Shown: one piece after another, positions 7,822 to 17,420 of the stretch
Numbering within the stretch: the stretch's first letter is position 1
Layout of the letters: each line of letters opens with the position of its first letter
Origin: Megasphaera stantonii
GTDB lineage: Bacteria > Bacillota > Negativicutes > Veillonellales > Megasphaeraceae
Direction: 5' to 3'
Length of the DNA: 64,000 bases
Assembly: GCF_003367905.1 (NCBI RefSeq)
Contig: NZ_CP029462.1
Span: 248,001 to 312,000 of the forward strand
Program-made: the position numbers and the translations under genes
Notes under the pieces: generated by a model
The model's input: the letters and a program-made list of their open reading frames with translations, nothing else
Databases searched by the model: none
Told to the model about the DNA's origin: nothing

Positions 7822-9864
7822 CTATAAACTCCAACCCTTATACATTTCTTCTTCTACCCGTTCGGCTTCGTTTTTCTTTTGGTGCGGATCGCTGTCATCC
7901 CACCATGCATGGTACCGGGCTTTCGTATCATCCACAGCTTTCTGCAGCATGTGATTCAGCTTATCCGTAAACTCTGCATGGCGCTTTAGATGCACATTCC
8001 GTGCAGCCTTGCCTCCGGGCTCCATAACCGCCTCATTCTGACGGATACCATACATACGTACTTTTCCGTCTGTTTTTTCTACGTCGGTTATATCAAAGCC
8101 CTGCAGATGATCCGATGGCTGCACCGTTACCATGTACAAGCGCGCCTGCCCTTTGTTCATCGTATCACCTACCATAACGGCGCCTGCCCGCTCTATCTTT
8201 CCCGGCTCCAATTTGAGGTCGTCAATGACGGCATACGCTCGGCCTTTATGCGCACAAATATGGCAATCTTTAACGGCCTTGCGCCCCTCAATTTGCGAAC
8301 TGCGCAGTACCACGTTATGCAGGCTGTCACAATAATATAAGTGATCCATCGGGACATTCTTCTTTAGCTCTTCTGCCTTGCCGGCAAAGAGCTTTTTCTG
8401 TTTCCGGGCCATCATAACCTGGCGATATATTTTTTTCCCCTGAGCCAGCACTTGCTCATTGGTTTGCTTAAACTCTGCGACAACCTTCTCAATCGCCTCC
8501 CTATTGGCTTGTATCTCTCCCTTATATCGCTGGATATCTGCTTCTGCAGCCTGTTTCCGGCGTATCAGCTGAGCATATTGCGTTCGCAGTTCTTCATTGA
8601 CGTTGCGATCACGGGCCAGCTTGTAATATTCGTCCGCAACGGGCTGAATCTGCTCTTCCAAACGCTTGTGTTGTCTAACCGTATTCCAGTACCCCTTGCC
8701 AATGACCTTTTCAATCGCCATGGGCCACATATTGTCTTTGGCAACCATCTGCTTCTGCAGCTGCTTGTACTCGGCAAGATACCGGGCTTCTTTTTGGGCA
8801 AACGCCTCCTTCTTTTCCAGCAGCGCATCATATACGTCAGCAGCCGTCACCGTAACCGGCTGGGCTTCCAATTCTTCCGCAGCCTGTTCATCCAACGATT
8901 CGGCAATGAGAGCTTCCCGTTCACGGATTTCTTCCCGGCGGATACGTTCCTGCTCCCGCCGGATTTCAGCGATGACCTTGCGCAGTACAGCGTCGGTGGC
9001 AAACATGACAATCTTCTGCTCGGCAACCGACTCCGGCTGATCCGTCTCGTCCATTTCATCGGCTGTACAAGTCGGGTCATCACACTGGGACTCTATTTCC
9101 CGTTCCCGCTCGCGGATTTTTTCCAAAGTCTTTGGATTCCGGTACGCATCCCCCAAATGGGGCGCCGGTATCCGGTCCAGGAGGGCTGCTTCGTCATGGC
9201 GGCCCTGCTCTATCAAATCGTCGCGCTGCGCCTGAAGGGATTTTTCCGAAACCGAAATCTCCATACCGGCAGCCTTGAATCTCGCATTTACCATGTCAGC
9301 CCACAGTTTACGCATAGCACGTGTTCCCTGAACAGACTGATAGTACCGGTCCGCGCGGTATCCGGCACACGGATGCCCTTGCTGATCCAGATAATAATGC
9401 TTAAAATACATGTCCGGTCCCAGCGACCGGTCTACTTCAATCGTTTTTTCACAGAACATGATGTGCACATGAATATTACGGTGGTCTTTATCGAAGGCCG
9501 CCGTTTTATCATGCACGGCATAGGAAAAGGCATGACGTTTACCTATACCGGTCTTATCTAAAAATTCTTCCACCAAGGCGATATTGTCAGCAAGGGACAG
9601 CTCTTCCTGTAGTGCTAAGCGGATTTCCCGGTATGCACGGCCGTTTGCCTGGCGTTTTTCCTCAGCCGTTTGCCAGAACTGGCCGGCATGAGCTGCCCAG
9701 TCCGGCATATTCCCGCTGCGAGAAAATACCAAGTCTTCTTCACGGCCCTTCATGTTGGCATAGCTGCCTTCCCGGCAAATATATTCGTAGTGCGCTACTG
9801 TATTCACTTTTGTACCATCCGCGCGCGTTGCGTGGGGTGTATTCGAAAAATAATAAAGCGCCAT
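7822..9864 (-). CDS. mobA: MobA/MobL-family conjugative relaxase
   Basis: 680 aa. The N-terminal ~230 residues are a HUH relaxase of the MobA/MobL (MOBQ) type: the protein opens ALYYFSNTPH, and the metal-binding motif HRNIHVHIMF spans residues 128-137. The catalytic Tyr is expected in the first ~30 residues (Y4/Y5, Y26 or Y28). The middle (about 240-500) is a long Glu/Arg/Lys-rich coiled coil, and the C-terminal part (about 520-640) is a small beta-rich domain of unknown role. It nicks oriT and pilots the strand through the VirD4/VirB channel. The gene is transcribed away from the hairpin cluster at 9923-10034, the usual relaxase-oriT geometry. Confidence 0.9.
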   Translation of the reverse strand: MALYYFSNTPHATRADGTKVNTVAHYEYICREGSYANMKGREEDLVFSRSGNMPDWAAHAGQFWQTAEEKRQANGRAYREIRLALQEELSLADNIALVEEFLDKTGIGKRHAFSYAVHDKTAAFDKDHRNIHVHIMFCEKTIEVDRSLGPDMYFKHYYLDQQGHPCAGYRADRYYQSVQGTRAMRKLWADMVNARFKAAGMEISVSEKSLQAQRDDLIEQGRHDEAALLDRIPAPHLGDAYRNPKTLEKIREREREIESQCDDPTCTADEMDETDQPESVAEQKIVMFATDAVLRKVIAEIRREQERIRREEIREREALIAESLDEQAAEELEAQPVTVTAADVYDALLEKKEAFAQKEARYLAEYKQLQKQMVAKDNMWPMAIEKVIGKGYWNTVRQHKRLEEQIQPVADEYYKLARDRNVNEELRTQYAQLIRRKQAAEADIQRYKGEIQANREAIEKVVAEFKQTNEQVLAQGKKIYRQVMMARKQKKLFAGKAEELKKNVPMDHLYYCDSLHNVVLRSSQIEGRKAVKDCHICAHKGRAYAVIDDLKLEPGKIERAGAVMVGDTMNKGQARLYMVTVQPSDHLQGFDITDVEKTDGKVRMYGIRQNEAVMEPGGKAARNVHLKRHAEFTDKLNHMLQKAVDDTKARYHAWWDDSDPHQKKNEAERVEEEMYKGWSL

Positions 9865-9922
9865 GTTTTCCTACCCTGGTTTTACCAAAAATTTTTTAAA
9901 AAATTTTATATTTCTGTTTTTC

Positions 9923-10034
9923 AGGCCAAACTTGGCCTACGCCGCAGGCGTCCCGCACAGCGTGTTCTTTCCGCTTGCCGGAAAGCGCATAGCTAAATGT
10001 CAGGGACATTTGCGTAAATGCGCATCCCCTTGTT
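9923..10034 (+). other. Candidate origin of transfer (oriT)
   Basis: The 382-nt gap between relaxase and T4SS holds four inverted repeats in 90 nt: AGGCCAA/TTGGCCT (9923-9938), ACGCC/GGCGT (9939-9951), CTTTCCG/CGGAAAG (9967-9985) and AAATGTC/GACATTT (9995-10011). The last is followed directly by GCGTAAATGCG-CATCCCC, which resembles the RSF1010-family arrangement of a hairpin, then TAAGTGCG and a nick before CCCT. I predict a nick on the plus strand at about 10022/10023, so the transferred strand is the plus strand. Position next to the relaxase supports the call; the exact nick is inference. Confidence 0.7.
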
Positions 10035-10174
10035 TTTAAAGATTTCCTCTGCTTGTTATTATACCATTTCCGCTCTCATTTTTGTACTATTTTTTATTAC
10101 TAGATTTCCAAAATATTTTATTAGCATCTGTAATAAAACAGCTTATTCAAGCTATTTATAAGCATTTATTGCTA

Positions 10175-10203
10175 TTTACTTTGTAGTATTTTCATGATAT
10201 TTT
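10175..10203 (+). promoter_or_regulatory. Possible promoter of the conjugation operon
   Basis: TTTACT (10175-10180), 17-nt spacer, TATTTT (10198-10203), about 40 nt before the first T4SS start. Both boxes match the sigma-70 consensus at only four of six positions, in very AT-rich DNA, so this is a weak prediction. Confidence 0.3.
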
Positions 10204-10246
10204 TAACACAACGAATCAATAAAACCTATGAAAAGGAGGCTTATAT

Positions 10247-11005
10247 ATGAACCCACTCCGACGCCGCCCGGACCACAGTGCCCCGCCGGACGGAAACGCC
10301 GCTGACATCTTTGAAAAAGGGCCGATGAAACCCTACAGCGACGATCTTCTAAATTTCAAACAACAGCGCGATACGGCATTTTGGCTTATGAAAGCCTGTA
10401 TTGTCATTATTGGCATCTGTGTCATCGTTACTGTCCTTATTGCCACCACGTATAACTACAAGACGTATGTCGTCCGCGTAGATAACGCCACCGGTCAGGT
10501 AGAAACCGGCGGAGAGCTGAAAGCCACAAACTACTCCCCACGGGAAGCCGAAATCAAATATTTCCTCACGAACTTCGTCGCCGATACCCGGACGGTCCCT
10601 CTCGATCCGGTCCAATACAAAAATAACGTAGACCGGGCCGCCCACTATCTCACCACACAGTCAGCCAACAAGCTGGCAGATATGCTGAAAAACGACGATC
10701 CGCGGGCAAAGCTGGGCAAAATGACCGTGCAGCCTACGATCCGCAGTATCCAGCTGCAGCCCGGCTCCAAGGGAACGTATCAGGTGCGTTGGTCTGAAGA
10801 AGAGTATTCCCTCTCCGGTTCCTCGACGCATCGGATTAATAACTACGTTGCGCTGTTTGCCGTAACTGTCGATCCGCCGACCAAAGAAGCCGAGCTCCTG
10901 ATTAATCCGCTTGGATTGAAAATCAAGGATCTCACCATGTCCATAGAATCGACATCTAAAGCGCCGACACCAGCACTGCAGGGAGGAACCAGCAATGAAA
11001 CTTAA
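10247..11005 (+). CDS. virB8: VirB8/TrbF-type T4SS inner-membrane protein
   Basis: 252 aa. A cytoplasmic N-terminus of about 45 residues is followed by one membrane helix (ACIVIIGICVIVTVLIATTY) and a periplasmic NTF2-like domain (about 75-235) with YFLTNFVADTRTVPLDP and VRWSEEEYSL, typical of VirB8/TrbF. By family it nucleates the inner-membrane assembly of the channel. It opens the plus-strand T4SS operon with an AAGGAGG ribosome site and overlaps virB9 by 11 nt, implying coupled translation. Confidence 0.88.
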   Translation: MNPLRRRPDHSAPPDGNAADIFEKGPMKPYSDDLLNFKQQRDTAFWLMKACIVIIGICVIVTVLIATTYNYKTYVVRVDNATGQVETGGELKATNYSPREAEIKYFLTNFVADTRTVPLDPVQYKNNVDRAAHYLTTQSANKLADMLKNDDPRAKLGKMTVQPTIRSIQLQPGSKGTYQVRWSEEEYSLSGSSTHRINNYVALFAVTVDPPTKEAELLINPLGLKIKDLTMSIESTSKAPTPALQGGTSNET

Positions 11006-11816
11006 ACAAACCGCCCTCCTGGTTGCACTGACCTGCTGTATATCCACAGCTTTTGCCGCTGACGAAGCCAAGTCTACATACGATACCAGCGACGGCAGCT
11101 GTTCGGCCGCCAAAGTGGTATACGAGTATAAGCCGGACAGTTTGTTCCGTGTCAACGTGCAAATGGGTTATGTCACAGATATAGCTTTAAAACCGGGCGA
11201 GACCATTACGTACCTTGGCGCCGGCGATACTAAGCGCTGGCTTATCGACCAGTCTTCCGTCGGCTCGACATCCCATATCTATATCAAGCCGTTGGCAAAA
11301 GGTATCTCTACAAATATGATCATCAACACCAACCAGCGCACGTACCGCCTGTATCTCGTATCCGTGACATCCAACTATACGCCGATCGTGGAGTTCTCTT
11401 TCCCGGACGAAGCTTTCCAAAAAATGATGGCGCGTCCTCTGCCATGGAAGAGCAAAGAAGAAAAGCTATTCTATGACATCTATATGGAAAAGAAAGACGG
11501 CGCCTATGCCTTAAAAAAGCTGAACCGAAAATACAAGGTCAAAAAGCACGGAAAATTGGAAAAGACATTGTATCCTGCCGAAATTTTTGACGACGGTACG
11601 AGGACATACATCCTCATGCCTCAGTCCAATAAATACGATTTACCGGTGTTATACAACGTCGATTACGAGAACAAAATGACCCTCGTAAACTATCGCATCA
11701 AAAACGGATATATCATCGCCGACAGGGTGTTCCGCAAAGCCCGCCTTTGCTATACCCCGAAAACATACCTGGACATCCTGCCGTCTGACGTGCTGTACGG
11801 AGGTGCAGAAAACTGA
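10995..11816 (+). CDS. virB9: VirB9/TrbG-type T4SS outer-membrane core protein
   Basis: 273 aa with a cleavable signal peptide (ALLVALTCCISTAFA). The N-terminal beta domain carries the family pattern YEYKPDSLFRVNVQMGYVTDIALKPGE, and the C-terminal half (from about 170) the VirB9 CTD with YNVDYENKMTLVNYRI. It would form the periplasmic/outer-membrane core ring with VirB10. The stop codon shares a base with the virB10 start (TGATG), so the two are translationally coupled. Confidence 0.9.
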   Translation: MKLKQTALLVALTCCISTAFAADEAKSTYDTSDGSCSAAKVVYEYKPDSLFRVNVQMGYVTDIALKPGETITYLGAGDTKRWLIDQSSVGSTSHIYIKPLAKGISTNMIINTNQRTYRLYLVSVTSNYTPIVEFSFPDEAFQKMMARPLPWKSKEEKLFYDIYMEKKDGAYALKKLNRKYKVKKHGKLEKTLYPAEIFDDGTRTYILMPQSNKYDLPVLYNVDYENKMTLVNYRIKNGYIIADRVFRKARLCYTPKTYLDILPSDVLYGGAEN

Positions 11817-13177
11817 TGGATATAAAATATTTCATCTCAGATTTACTAGAAAACCTAAAAAAACGCTTTAGGAAAACGAGTTCGGAAGAAAGCGACTGGA
11901 ACACGGACTATGAAACGTCGTTTTATCAGCAGGACTATCCTAATGGCAAACAAGATATACCTACTGGCGCCCGTCCCCAGAATCCGGCAGACGGAGAGCT
12001 CTATATACCGGACGATGAAGAAGACGAAGGAAGCCGTGCCGATCGGCTGCGCAAAAAACATATCCTGACAGCCGGCGGCATCGTGGCCTTTATCGCCGCG
12101 GCCTCTATGGCCTATACCACGCTGGTACCGGATACGCCGGATGCATCGAAACAGCAGCAGCCGCAGGAAACTACCGTATCGGCCCGGGCAGGCAACAAAG
12201 ACTTGCCCAGCAAGTACAGCGACATCGCCAAATATCAGAACAATCAAAAACCAAAAGGAAAAGAATCCAAGGGAGGGAATGCAGCTGCAAAATCCCATGC
12301 GGCGCCAACGGAAAGCCAGCCCGTTGCCGTACGGCGCAGCCGTGCAGCCAGCAGTTCATCTTCCTCGTCGGCTCCGTCTGTAGCAGCTGCCCGTCAGCCA
12401 AGTATTTCGGCCGAACAGAAAGCCGCCCAGCGGGCAGCCGCCGAAGCACAGAAAGCCGAAGAAGAAGCCATGAACAGCTCTATCGCATTTAAAGTTGCCG
12501 CGGCGGTGACCAATGCCGTCGCCGGTACCGCTACTGTACAGGCCGCGGAACCGCAGCCAAACGAAAATTTATTTTACGACGCCGGGGATGAATCGAACGG
12601 CCAGTATGCCCTGCAGGCTGGCTCCGTTATCCCGGCCACACTGCAGACCGGCGTATCCAGCGACATGCCAGGCGGCGACGTCGTGGCCCTGGTACGTCAG
12701 AACATTTATGACAGCCTGACGGGCACGCATCTGTTAATCCCCCAGGGCAGTAAAATCATTGGTACGTATGGTCAGGCCGGAGCACGCGGCAACAAGCGAA
12801 TCGGCGTCGTTTTTGAACGCATCATTTTGCCTGATGGTTCCAGTCTGGAACTCCCCGATCAGAAAGCCATAGACGGTACAGGTACGCCGGGGCTGATTGA
12901 CAAATATACCACCCACTCGTCCACCCTATTTAAGACCGCATTTATGACGGCCCTTCTCGGCGCCGCCGCCCAGTCGGCGACAGGCAATACCAGCGGCGAT
13001 GACAACCGAAGTCCGGGCCAGGAAGCCGTGGCCGGCGCCGTAGCCGAAGTCATGGAAACGGCCAGCGACCTCATCGACCGTGACGCCAATATTGCGCCGA
13101 CAATCACCATTTCTCCTGGCTATCAATTTAACATTTTTATCAATCAAGATTTATTGATTGGTGAGTACAGTGAGTAG
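11816..13177 (+). CDS. virB10: VirB10/TrbI-type T4SS scaffold protein
   Basis: 453 aa. Cytoplasmic acidic N-terminus, one membrane helix (ILTAGGIVAFIAAASMAYTT, about residues 83-102), a Pro/Ala/Ser/Gln-rich low-complexity periplasmic spacer (about 105-235) and a C-terminal beta-barrel domain beginning at YALQAGSVIPATLQTGVSSD with the conserved IYDSLTGTHLLIPQGSKIIG and GSSLELPDQ. The helix-like insert TALLGAAAQSA matches the antenna region that crosses the outer membrane. It links the inner-membrane ATPases to the outer ring. It overlaps the coupling-protein start. Confidence 0.92.
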   Translation: MDIKYFISDLLENLKKRFRKTSSEESDWNTDYETSFYQQDYPNGKQDIPTGARPQNPADGELYIPDDEEDEGSRADRLRKKHILTAGGIVAFIAAASMAYTTLVPDTPDASKQQQPQETTVSARAGNKDLPSKYSDIAKYQNNQKPKGKESKGGNAAAKSHAAPTESQPVAVRRSRAASSSSSSSAPSVAAARQPSISAEQKAAQRAAAEAQKAEEEAMNSSIAFKVAAAVTNAVAGTATVQAAEPQPNENLFYDAGDESNGQYALQAGSVIPATLQTGVSSDMPGGDVVALVRQNIYDSLTGTHLLIPQGSKIIGTYGQAGARGNKRIGVVFERIILPDGSSLELPDQKAIDGTGTPGLIDKYTTHSSTLFKTAFMTALLGAAAQSATGNTSGDDNRSPGQEAVAGAVAEVMETASDLIDRDANIAPTITISPGYQFNIFINQDLLIGEYSE

Positions 13178-15617
13178 AATTGCACTCTTTTTCTTCTGCT
13201 TTCTGCCTGCCGTCGGCGGCAGCTGGATGGGGACGCAGAAATTTGCACAGTTGATTCAGTATGATACGCAGTTTCTCGGAACTCCGTTGCTGCAGTTTGG
13301 CACAACAACGCTGTATGCGCCATGGAAATTGCTTACGTGGTACGGCATGTACCGTGCCTATGTTCCCGGTCTTTTTAAAGACGTCATGCTGTATCCCATC
13401 GGCGGCTTGATTTTGTCCTTCGTCCTACTCGTTATCTTTCGCCCGCAAAAGCAGCTTACCAGTCACGGCAGCGCTCATTGGGGCGCATACAAAGACCTGG
13501 TAAAAATGGGCCTCATTTCCGGCTCCGGCGTTGTCGTAGGCCTCTACGACAACAGCCTAATCCGGAATGCTACGGCCTTGCTCCGATACCTGGAAAACAA
13601 GAAAAACGAGTCCGAGAGCTACGGTGAAATGACCTTTGACAAGCAGCTTGAAAAAGAACGGGCCCGTCACGCACAGTCCCTGGCTAAGCTCACCTTTCAA
13701 AAAGACATGGCAGCCCCAGGAAGCAAACCGTCTGTGGCCTTGGAAAAGGAAATAGAAAAACACCGTAATTGGCTGGAAAACCCGCCAGCATATAAGCCGA
13801 AAAAATGTTCGTCGGCGTACCTTTGGAAACGCTTGTATGATGCAGCCTTTGGGATTTATACCAAACTCCCGCACTTTTACTTGAGGGATAACCAAAGCCG
13901 GCACGTTTTACTCGTCGCCCCAACCCGATCCGGGAAAGGCGTCGGCGTTATCGTCCCAACCTTACTAGGAGGCTGGAAAGAATCGGTCATCGTCAACGAC
14001 ATCAAATCGGAAAACTGGGGGATCACAGCAGGATACCGGAAAAGAATGGGCCAGAAAGTCATTAAATTCGAGCCAACCTGCGCAGACGGTTCCAGCGCCC
14101 GCTGGAACCCGCTGGACGAGATCCGGATCGGCACGCCTGAAGAAGTATCGACAGCCCAGAACATCGCAAATGTCATCGCAAATTACGAAGGCAAAGAAAA
14201 TGCCGACCACTGGATTGCCAACGCCGCCAACGTTATCTCTATAGTCATCCTCCACTTAAAGTATGCCCACTGCACAGATAAGCTCCATTACCCCAATCCA
14301 CCGAACCTGTACACCGTTGCCAGTTTCCTCAAAGCAGCGGCCGCTCCTACGGTACTTGAAGACGGCACCATCGACGATGCAGAATACAGCGTGCAGGATT
14401 TTGTCACGGCCATACAGGCGCTTCAAAACTATGAGCATGTGCCGAGAGAAGGCATCGACATCGAGGAATGGGATATGAAACAGCAAGCTTACGTCACCCG
14501 GCACTTTACGCCGGACGACCTGCACCACATGTACCCGGACGATTTTATTGGTCCCTCAGAAGCGCCGTACACCCATCCTATCATCAACCGCGGGTTTATC
14601 GAAATTGCAAAAAAACCGGACAACGAGCTGGGCAGTATCATTTCCACGGCCAATACAGCCCTCAAAGAGTATTTGGACCCGGTGCTTACGATGAATACAC
14701 GGTGCAGCGATTTCTGCATCGACGATCTGATGAAACATCCCAGACCCGTATCACTGTACCTTATTACTCCTCCAAGCGACCTCCTGCGTATGTCCCCTAT
14801 TTTCCGGCTCTTTTTTGAACTGATGGTAGGACGCCACACGAAGGAAATTGCGGAGTACAAAAACGGCAGGGCTGCCAAACCGGCATACCTGCATAAATGC
14901 CTGCTCCTGATGGATGAATTTAACAGCCTGGGCAACCTCAAGCGTTTTGTCTCAGCTTTTGCGTTTACGGCGGGGTTCGGAATGAAAGGTTTTCTCGTCA
15001 TGCAAGGCCTGGATCAGCTATTTAAAACATACGGAAAGGATAACGAGATCCCTATGAACACTAGCCTTCAGATCTTCTTTTCCCCAAACGAAGACAAAAC
15101 GGCCGCGTACTTGGAAAAAAATCTCGGCAACCAGACCATCATTGCCGAATCCATTTCCGATACGGGGCAATGGTTTAGGAAAAACATTTCACGGAGCGAG
15201 ATTTCCCGTCCCCTTATGACGGCCGAAGAAACGCGGCGCCTGGGTGACAACGAAATCATTTTTGCCCAGAATAACCCGCCCATTTTAACGCAAAAAATCC
15301 GTTACTACGAGCAGGATTTCTTTACCCGCAAACTGGCGGACGCTCCCTACGTCAGCGACGTGCTCCGTACCGGCGGCAGAGCCGAGACCATCAATGCCAA
15401 CCCGCGACGGGAAGAGCGTCTTGCACAGCGCCGCCAGAAGCTCAAAGAAACATACGGACTAATCCAAGAGAAAGAAGGTGAAACCTATGGTCTCTCATGT
15501 CAAACTCCAACAGCTCATGAGGAAACAGGAACTGCTGAACGAACGGCGGCGGAAACAGGAAGCAAAACTCCGGGAATCCATCAAAGCGACCAGCAGCGAG
15601 CTGAGGGACATCAGTAA
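13170..15617 (+). CDS. virD4: VirD4/TraG type IV coupling protein
   Basis: 815 aa. Two N-terminal membrane helices (IALFFFCFLPAVGG, then GGLILSFVLLVIF) anchor a RecA-like ATPase: Walker A APTRSGKGVGVIVP about residue 250, Walker B LLLMDEFNSLG about 578. It recruits the relaxosome to the channel. Start is uncertain: TTG 13158, GTG 13161 and GTG 13170 are in frame; I prefer 13170 because it leaves only an 8-nt overlap with virB10. The tail past about 745 is Glu/Gln/Thr-rich and overlaps the next gene by about 130 nt, an unusually long overlap. Confidence 0.92.
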   Translation: MSRIALFFFCFLPAVGGSWMGTQKFAQLIQYDTQFLGTPLLQFGTTTLYAPWKLLTWYGMYRAYVPGLFKDVMLYPIGGLILSFVLLVIFRPQKQLTSHGSAHWGAYKDLVKMGLISGSGVVVGLYDNSLIRNATALLRYLENKKNESESYGEMTFDKQLEKERARHAQSLAKLTFQKDMAAPGSKPSVALEKEIEKHRNWLENPPAYKPKKCSSAYLWKRLYDAAFGIYTKLPHFYLRDNQSRHVLLVAPTRSGKGVGVIVPTLLGGWKESVIVNDIKSENWGITAGYRKRMGQKVIKFEPTCADGSSARWNPLDEIRIGTPEEVSTAQNIANVIANYEGKENADHWIANAANVISIVILHLKYAHCTDKLHYPNPPNLYTVASFLKAAAAPTVLEDGTIDDAEYSVQDFVTAIQALQNYEHVPREGIDIEEWDMKQQAYVTRHFTPDDLHHMYPDDFIGPSEAPYTHPIINRGFIEIAKKPDNELGSIISTANTALKEYLDPVLTMNTRCSDFCIDDLMKHPRPVSLYLITPPSDLLRMSPIFRLFFELMVGRHTKEIAEYKNGRAAKPAYLHKCLLLMDEFNSLGNLKRFVSAFAFTAGFGMKGFLVMQGLDQLFKTYGKDNEIPMNTSLQIFFSPNEDKTAAYLEKNLGNQTIIAESISDTGQWFRKNISRSEISRPLMTAEETRRLGDNEIIFAQNNPPILTQKIRYYEQDFFTRKLADAPYVSDVLRTGGRAETINANPRREERLAQRRQKLKETYGLIQEKEGETYGLSCQTPTAHEETGTAERTAAETGSKTPGIHQSDQQRAEGHQ

Positions 15618-15912
15618 GCAAATCGAGGAAGAAAAATATGCGGTCTTGATCCGGCTGCTCCGGGAAACGGGCTTACCGCTGGATAACACACCGCTTATTA
15701 TCGGCATCGCTCTGGAAGCAAAAGACATGATGGATTCTACCGATGAATCTGTAAGGACTGCCGCCATCAATAAATACACAGACCGCTATCTGGCGTTCCA
15801 GGAAGCCCGGCAATCGGTACAGCCCGCGCCGCAATGCGTACCGGCAGAAGCCTCCGAACCGGCAAATCCTCCAGCGGACAGCCCGACATTGTACTACGAG
15901 GAGATGGGCTAA
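15487..15912 (+). CDS. Coiled-coil protein of the T4SS operon, TraD/MobC-like
   Basis: 141 aa from ATG 15487 (AAGGTG six bases upstream), overlapping the end of virD4 by 131 nt in another frame. Residues 3-55 are a strongly basic coiled coil (LMRKQELLNERRRKQEAKLR), followed by a short globular part (YAVLIRLLRETGLPLDNTPL) and an Ala/Pro-rich tail. The basic helix plus LIRLLRETGL resembles small TraD/MobC relaxosome accessory proteins, but the similarity is loose. Position between coupling protein and VirB11 suggests a role at the relaxosome or ATPase complex. Confidence 0.6.
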   Translation: MVSHVKLQQLMRKQELLNERRRKQEAKLRESIKATSSELRDISKQIEEEKYAVLIRLLRETGLPLDNTPLIIGIALEAKDMMDSTDESVRTAAINKYTDRYLAFQEARQSVQPAPQCVPAEASEPANPPADSPTLYYEEMG

Positions 15913-16920
15913 TTGGCAGATATGATCAACAGCTCTCTGCAATCCTTGTGGGGCAATGGGATATCAGAGCTGATGGAACGCAAAGACATTACCGAAATCT
16001 ATGTCAACGACGACGGCTATATCCGGTATCAGTCCTACAAAGAGGGAAAGGTTAAAACGAACATATACCTGTCATCCGACAAGATCCAGGCTATTATCGA
16101 AATACTTGCCGGTCAGGTAGGTAAAGTCGTCAACGAAGACATTCCCAGTATTTCTACCGAAATCCGGGGATACGGGGCCCGGTTCCAGGGCGAGATCCCT
16201 CCGATTGTCCGCAATCCCCAGTTCAACATCCGTAAAAAGGCCGACAGGATTTTTACTCTTGCTGAATACGTCGCAAACGGCACCCTCAGTCCCTATTACA
16301 AGGACTATATCGAAAAAGCCATTGCCGACCGCAAGAATATCCTGATCGTCGGCGGCACCGGTACCGGCAAGACGACCTTTCTCAACGCCATCTTGGAAGC
16401 CATAGCCCGGATCTCTCCGTACCATCGCATCATCTCACTCGAAGACCTGCCGGAGCTGCAGTGCCCGGCTGATGACTACTCCCCTATGTTTACCAAACAG
16501 GAGACAAATAGCCAGGGCATCAAATACAACATGACCCGATTGCTGGCAGACTGCATGCGAAGGTCTCCTGATAGAATCATCGTCGGCGAAGTCCGGGATG
16601 GCGCCGCGTATACCATGCTTAAAGCCTGGAACACAGGACATGAAGGCGGCGTTTGCACAGTCCATGCCAACTCTGCCGAACTTGCCCTTACCCGTATCCG
16701 CAGTTTGGCCCGGGAAGATCCAGACGCAGCCGGCGACATCAATGACCTGATTGGCGAAGCCATCGACGTCGTTATCAGCATCGTCCATACCGACCTCGGC
16801 GGCGGCCAGAAAGGCCGCGTCGTCAACGATATTATCGAAGTCAAAACCTATGACGACGTAAGACAAGAATTTGTTCTCCGTCACGTACCAAATAATACTG
16901 CGCTGAAAAGTGCTATATAG
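15913..16920 (+). CDS. virB11: VirB11/TrbB-type T4SS ATPase
   Basis: 335 aa. Start is TTG 15913, with AGGAG nine bases upstream. An N-terminal domain (about 1-125) precedes the RecA-like core with Walker [10 protein letters not shown] at 147-155, an Asp box near [10 protein letters not shown], Walker [15 protein letters not shown] and the His box [12 protein letters not shown]. This is a complete traffic-ATPase set; by family a hexamer drives pilus assembly and substrate transfer. It is the last gene before a 95-nt gap containing a copy of the dispersed 27-nt motif. Confidence 0.93.
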   Translation: MADMINSSLQSLWGNGISELMERKDITEIYVNDDGYIRYQSYKEGKVKTNIYLSSDKIQAIIEILAGQVGKVVNEDIPSISTEIRGYGARFQGEIPPIVRNPQFNIRKKADRIFTLAEYVANGTLSPYYKDYIEKAIADRKNILIVGGTGTGKTTFLNAILEAIARISPYHRIISLEDLPELQCPADDYSPMFTKQETNSQGIKYNMTRLLADCMRRSPDRIIVGEVRDGAAYTMLKAWNTGHEGGVCTVHANSAELALTRIRSLAREDPDAAGDINDLIGEAIDVVISIVHTDLGGGQKGRVVNDIIEVKTYDDVRQEFVLRHVPNNTALKSAI

Positions 16921-16946
16921 TGCTATTTCGTGCTTATTTGTATCAG
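16920..16946 (-). repeat. Dispersed 27-nt motif, copy 1
   Basis: Minus-strand reading CTGATACAAATAAGCACGA followed by AATAGCAC. It aligns base for base with copies at 25165, 34608 and 51159 (consensus YTGWYACAAATAAGCAYGA then a GGCAY-like end). Here a third GTGC half and a distant AGCACAAATTATGC flank it. It lies upstream of virB2. Confidence 0.6.
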
Positions 16947-17015
16947 AACGTATCGTTTTAGCACAAATTATGCTTTTACATCATATCCAACTTGTTCTTA
17001 AAGGAGGTTTTCTCA

Positions 17016-17417
17016 ATGCACACCAACAACACCCTGCACGCATTCATTGTAAAGCAGAAAGCTGCCATGCAGCGCCGCTATCTGTACAAGGTAGCCGGCC
17101 TGTCTTTATTCCTTTCTACGAGTCCTATCTTTACCTTTGCCAGCGATGTCGGCATTACCGATACAGCCGACGTTGATTCCTGGCCTTGGACAAAGTTTTT
17201 AAACTCCCTTGCCGATCAGCTTACCGGCCCCCTGCCTACGACACTTGGCATCATGGGGATCGCGGCCGCCGCTATCGCCATGTTTGCCGGACACGGTGGA
17301 GCGGGTACACAAAAATTTATCATGCTTGTCTTTGCTATCTCCATCTGCTTATTTGCACCGAACTTCGTAGAAATTATTACGGACAGCGCCGGCGGCGCCA
17401 CCATTTACGGGGTATAA
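17016..17417 (+). CDS. virB2: VirB2/TrbC-type pilin
   Basis: 133 aa from ATG 17016 (AAAGGAGG ten bases upstream). A long signal region ends near TFASDVG, then two hydrophobic helices (LGIMGIAAAAIAMFAGHG and KFIMLVFAISICLFAPNFV) separated by a short polar GGAGTQ turn, the VirB2/TrbC pattern. The mature subunit would polymerise into the conjugative pilus. The 40-residue extended leader is typical of this family. A preceding 95-nt gap suggests an additional promoter for the virB2-B4 segment. Confidence 0.88.
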   Translation: MHTNNTLHAFIVKQKAAMQRRYLYKVAGLSLFLSTSPIFTFASDVGITDTADVDSWPWTKFLNSLADQLTGPLPTTLGIMGIAAAAIAMFAGHGGAGTQKFIMLVFAISICLFAPNFVEIITDSAGGATIYGV

Positions 17418-17420
17418 GCC

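Noticed and set aside
8452-9561. 369-codon plus-strand frame opposite the relaxase
   Set aside because: Shadow of the relaxase coding strand; no ribosome site and a leucine/arginine-rich nonsense-like product.
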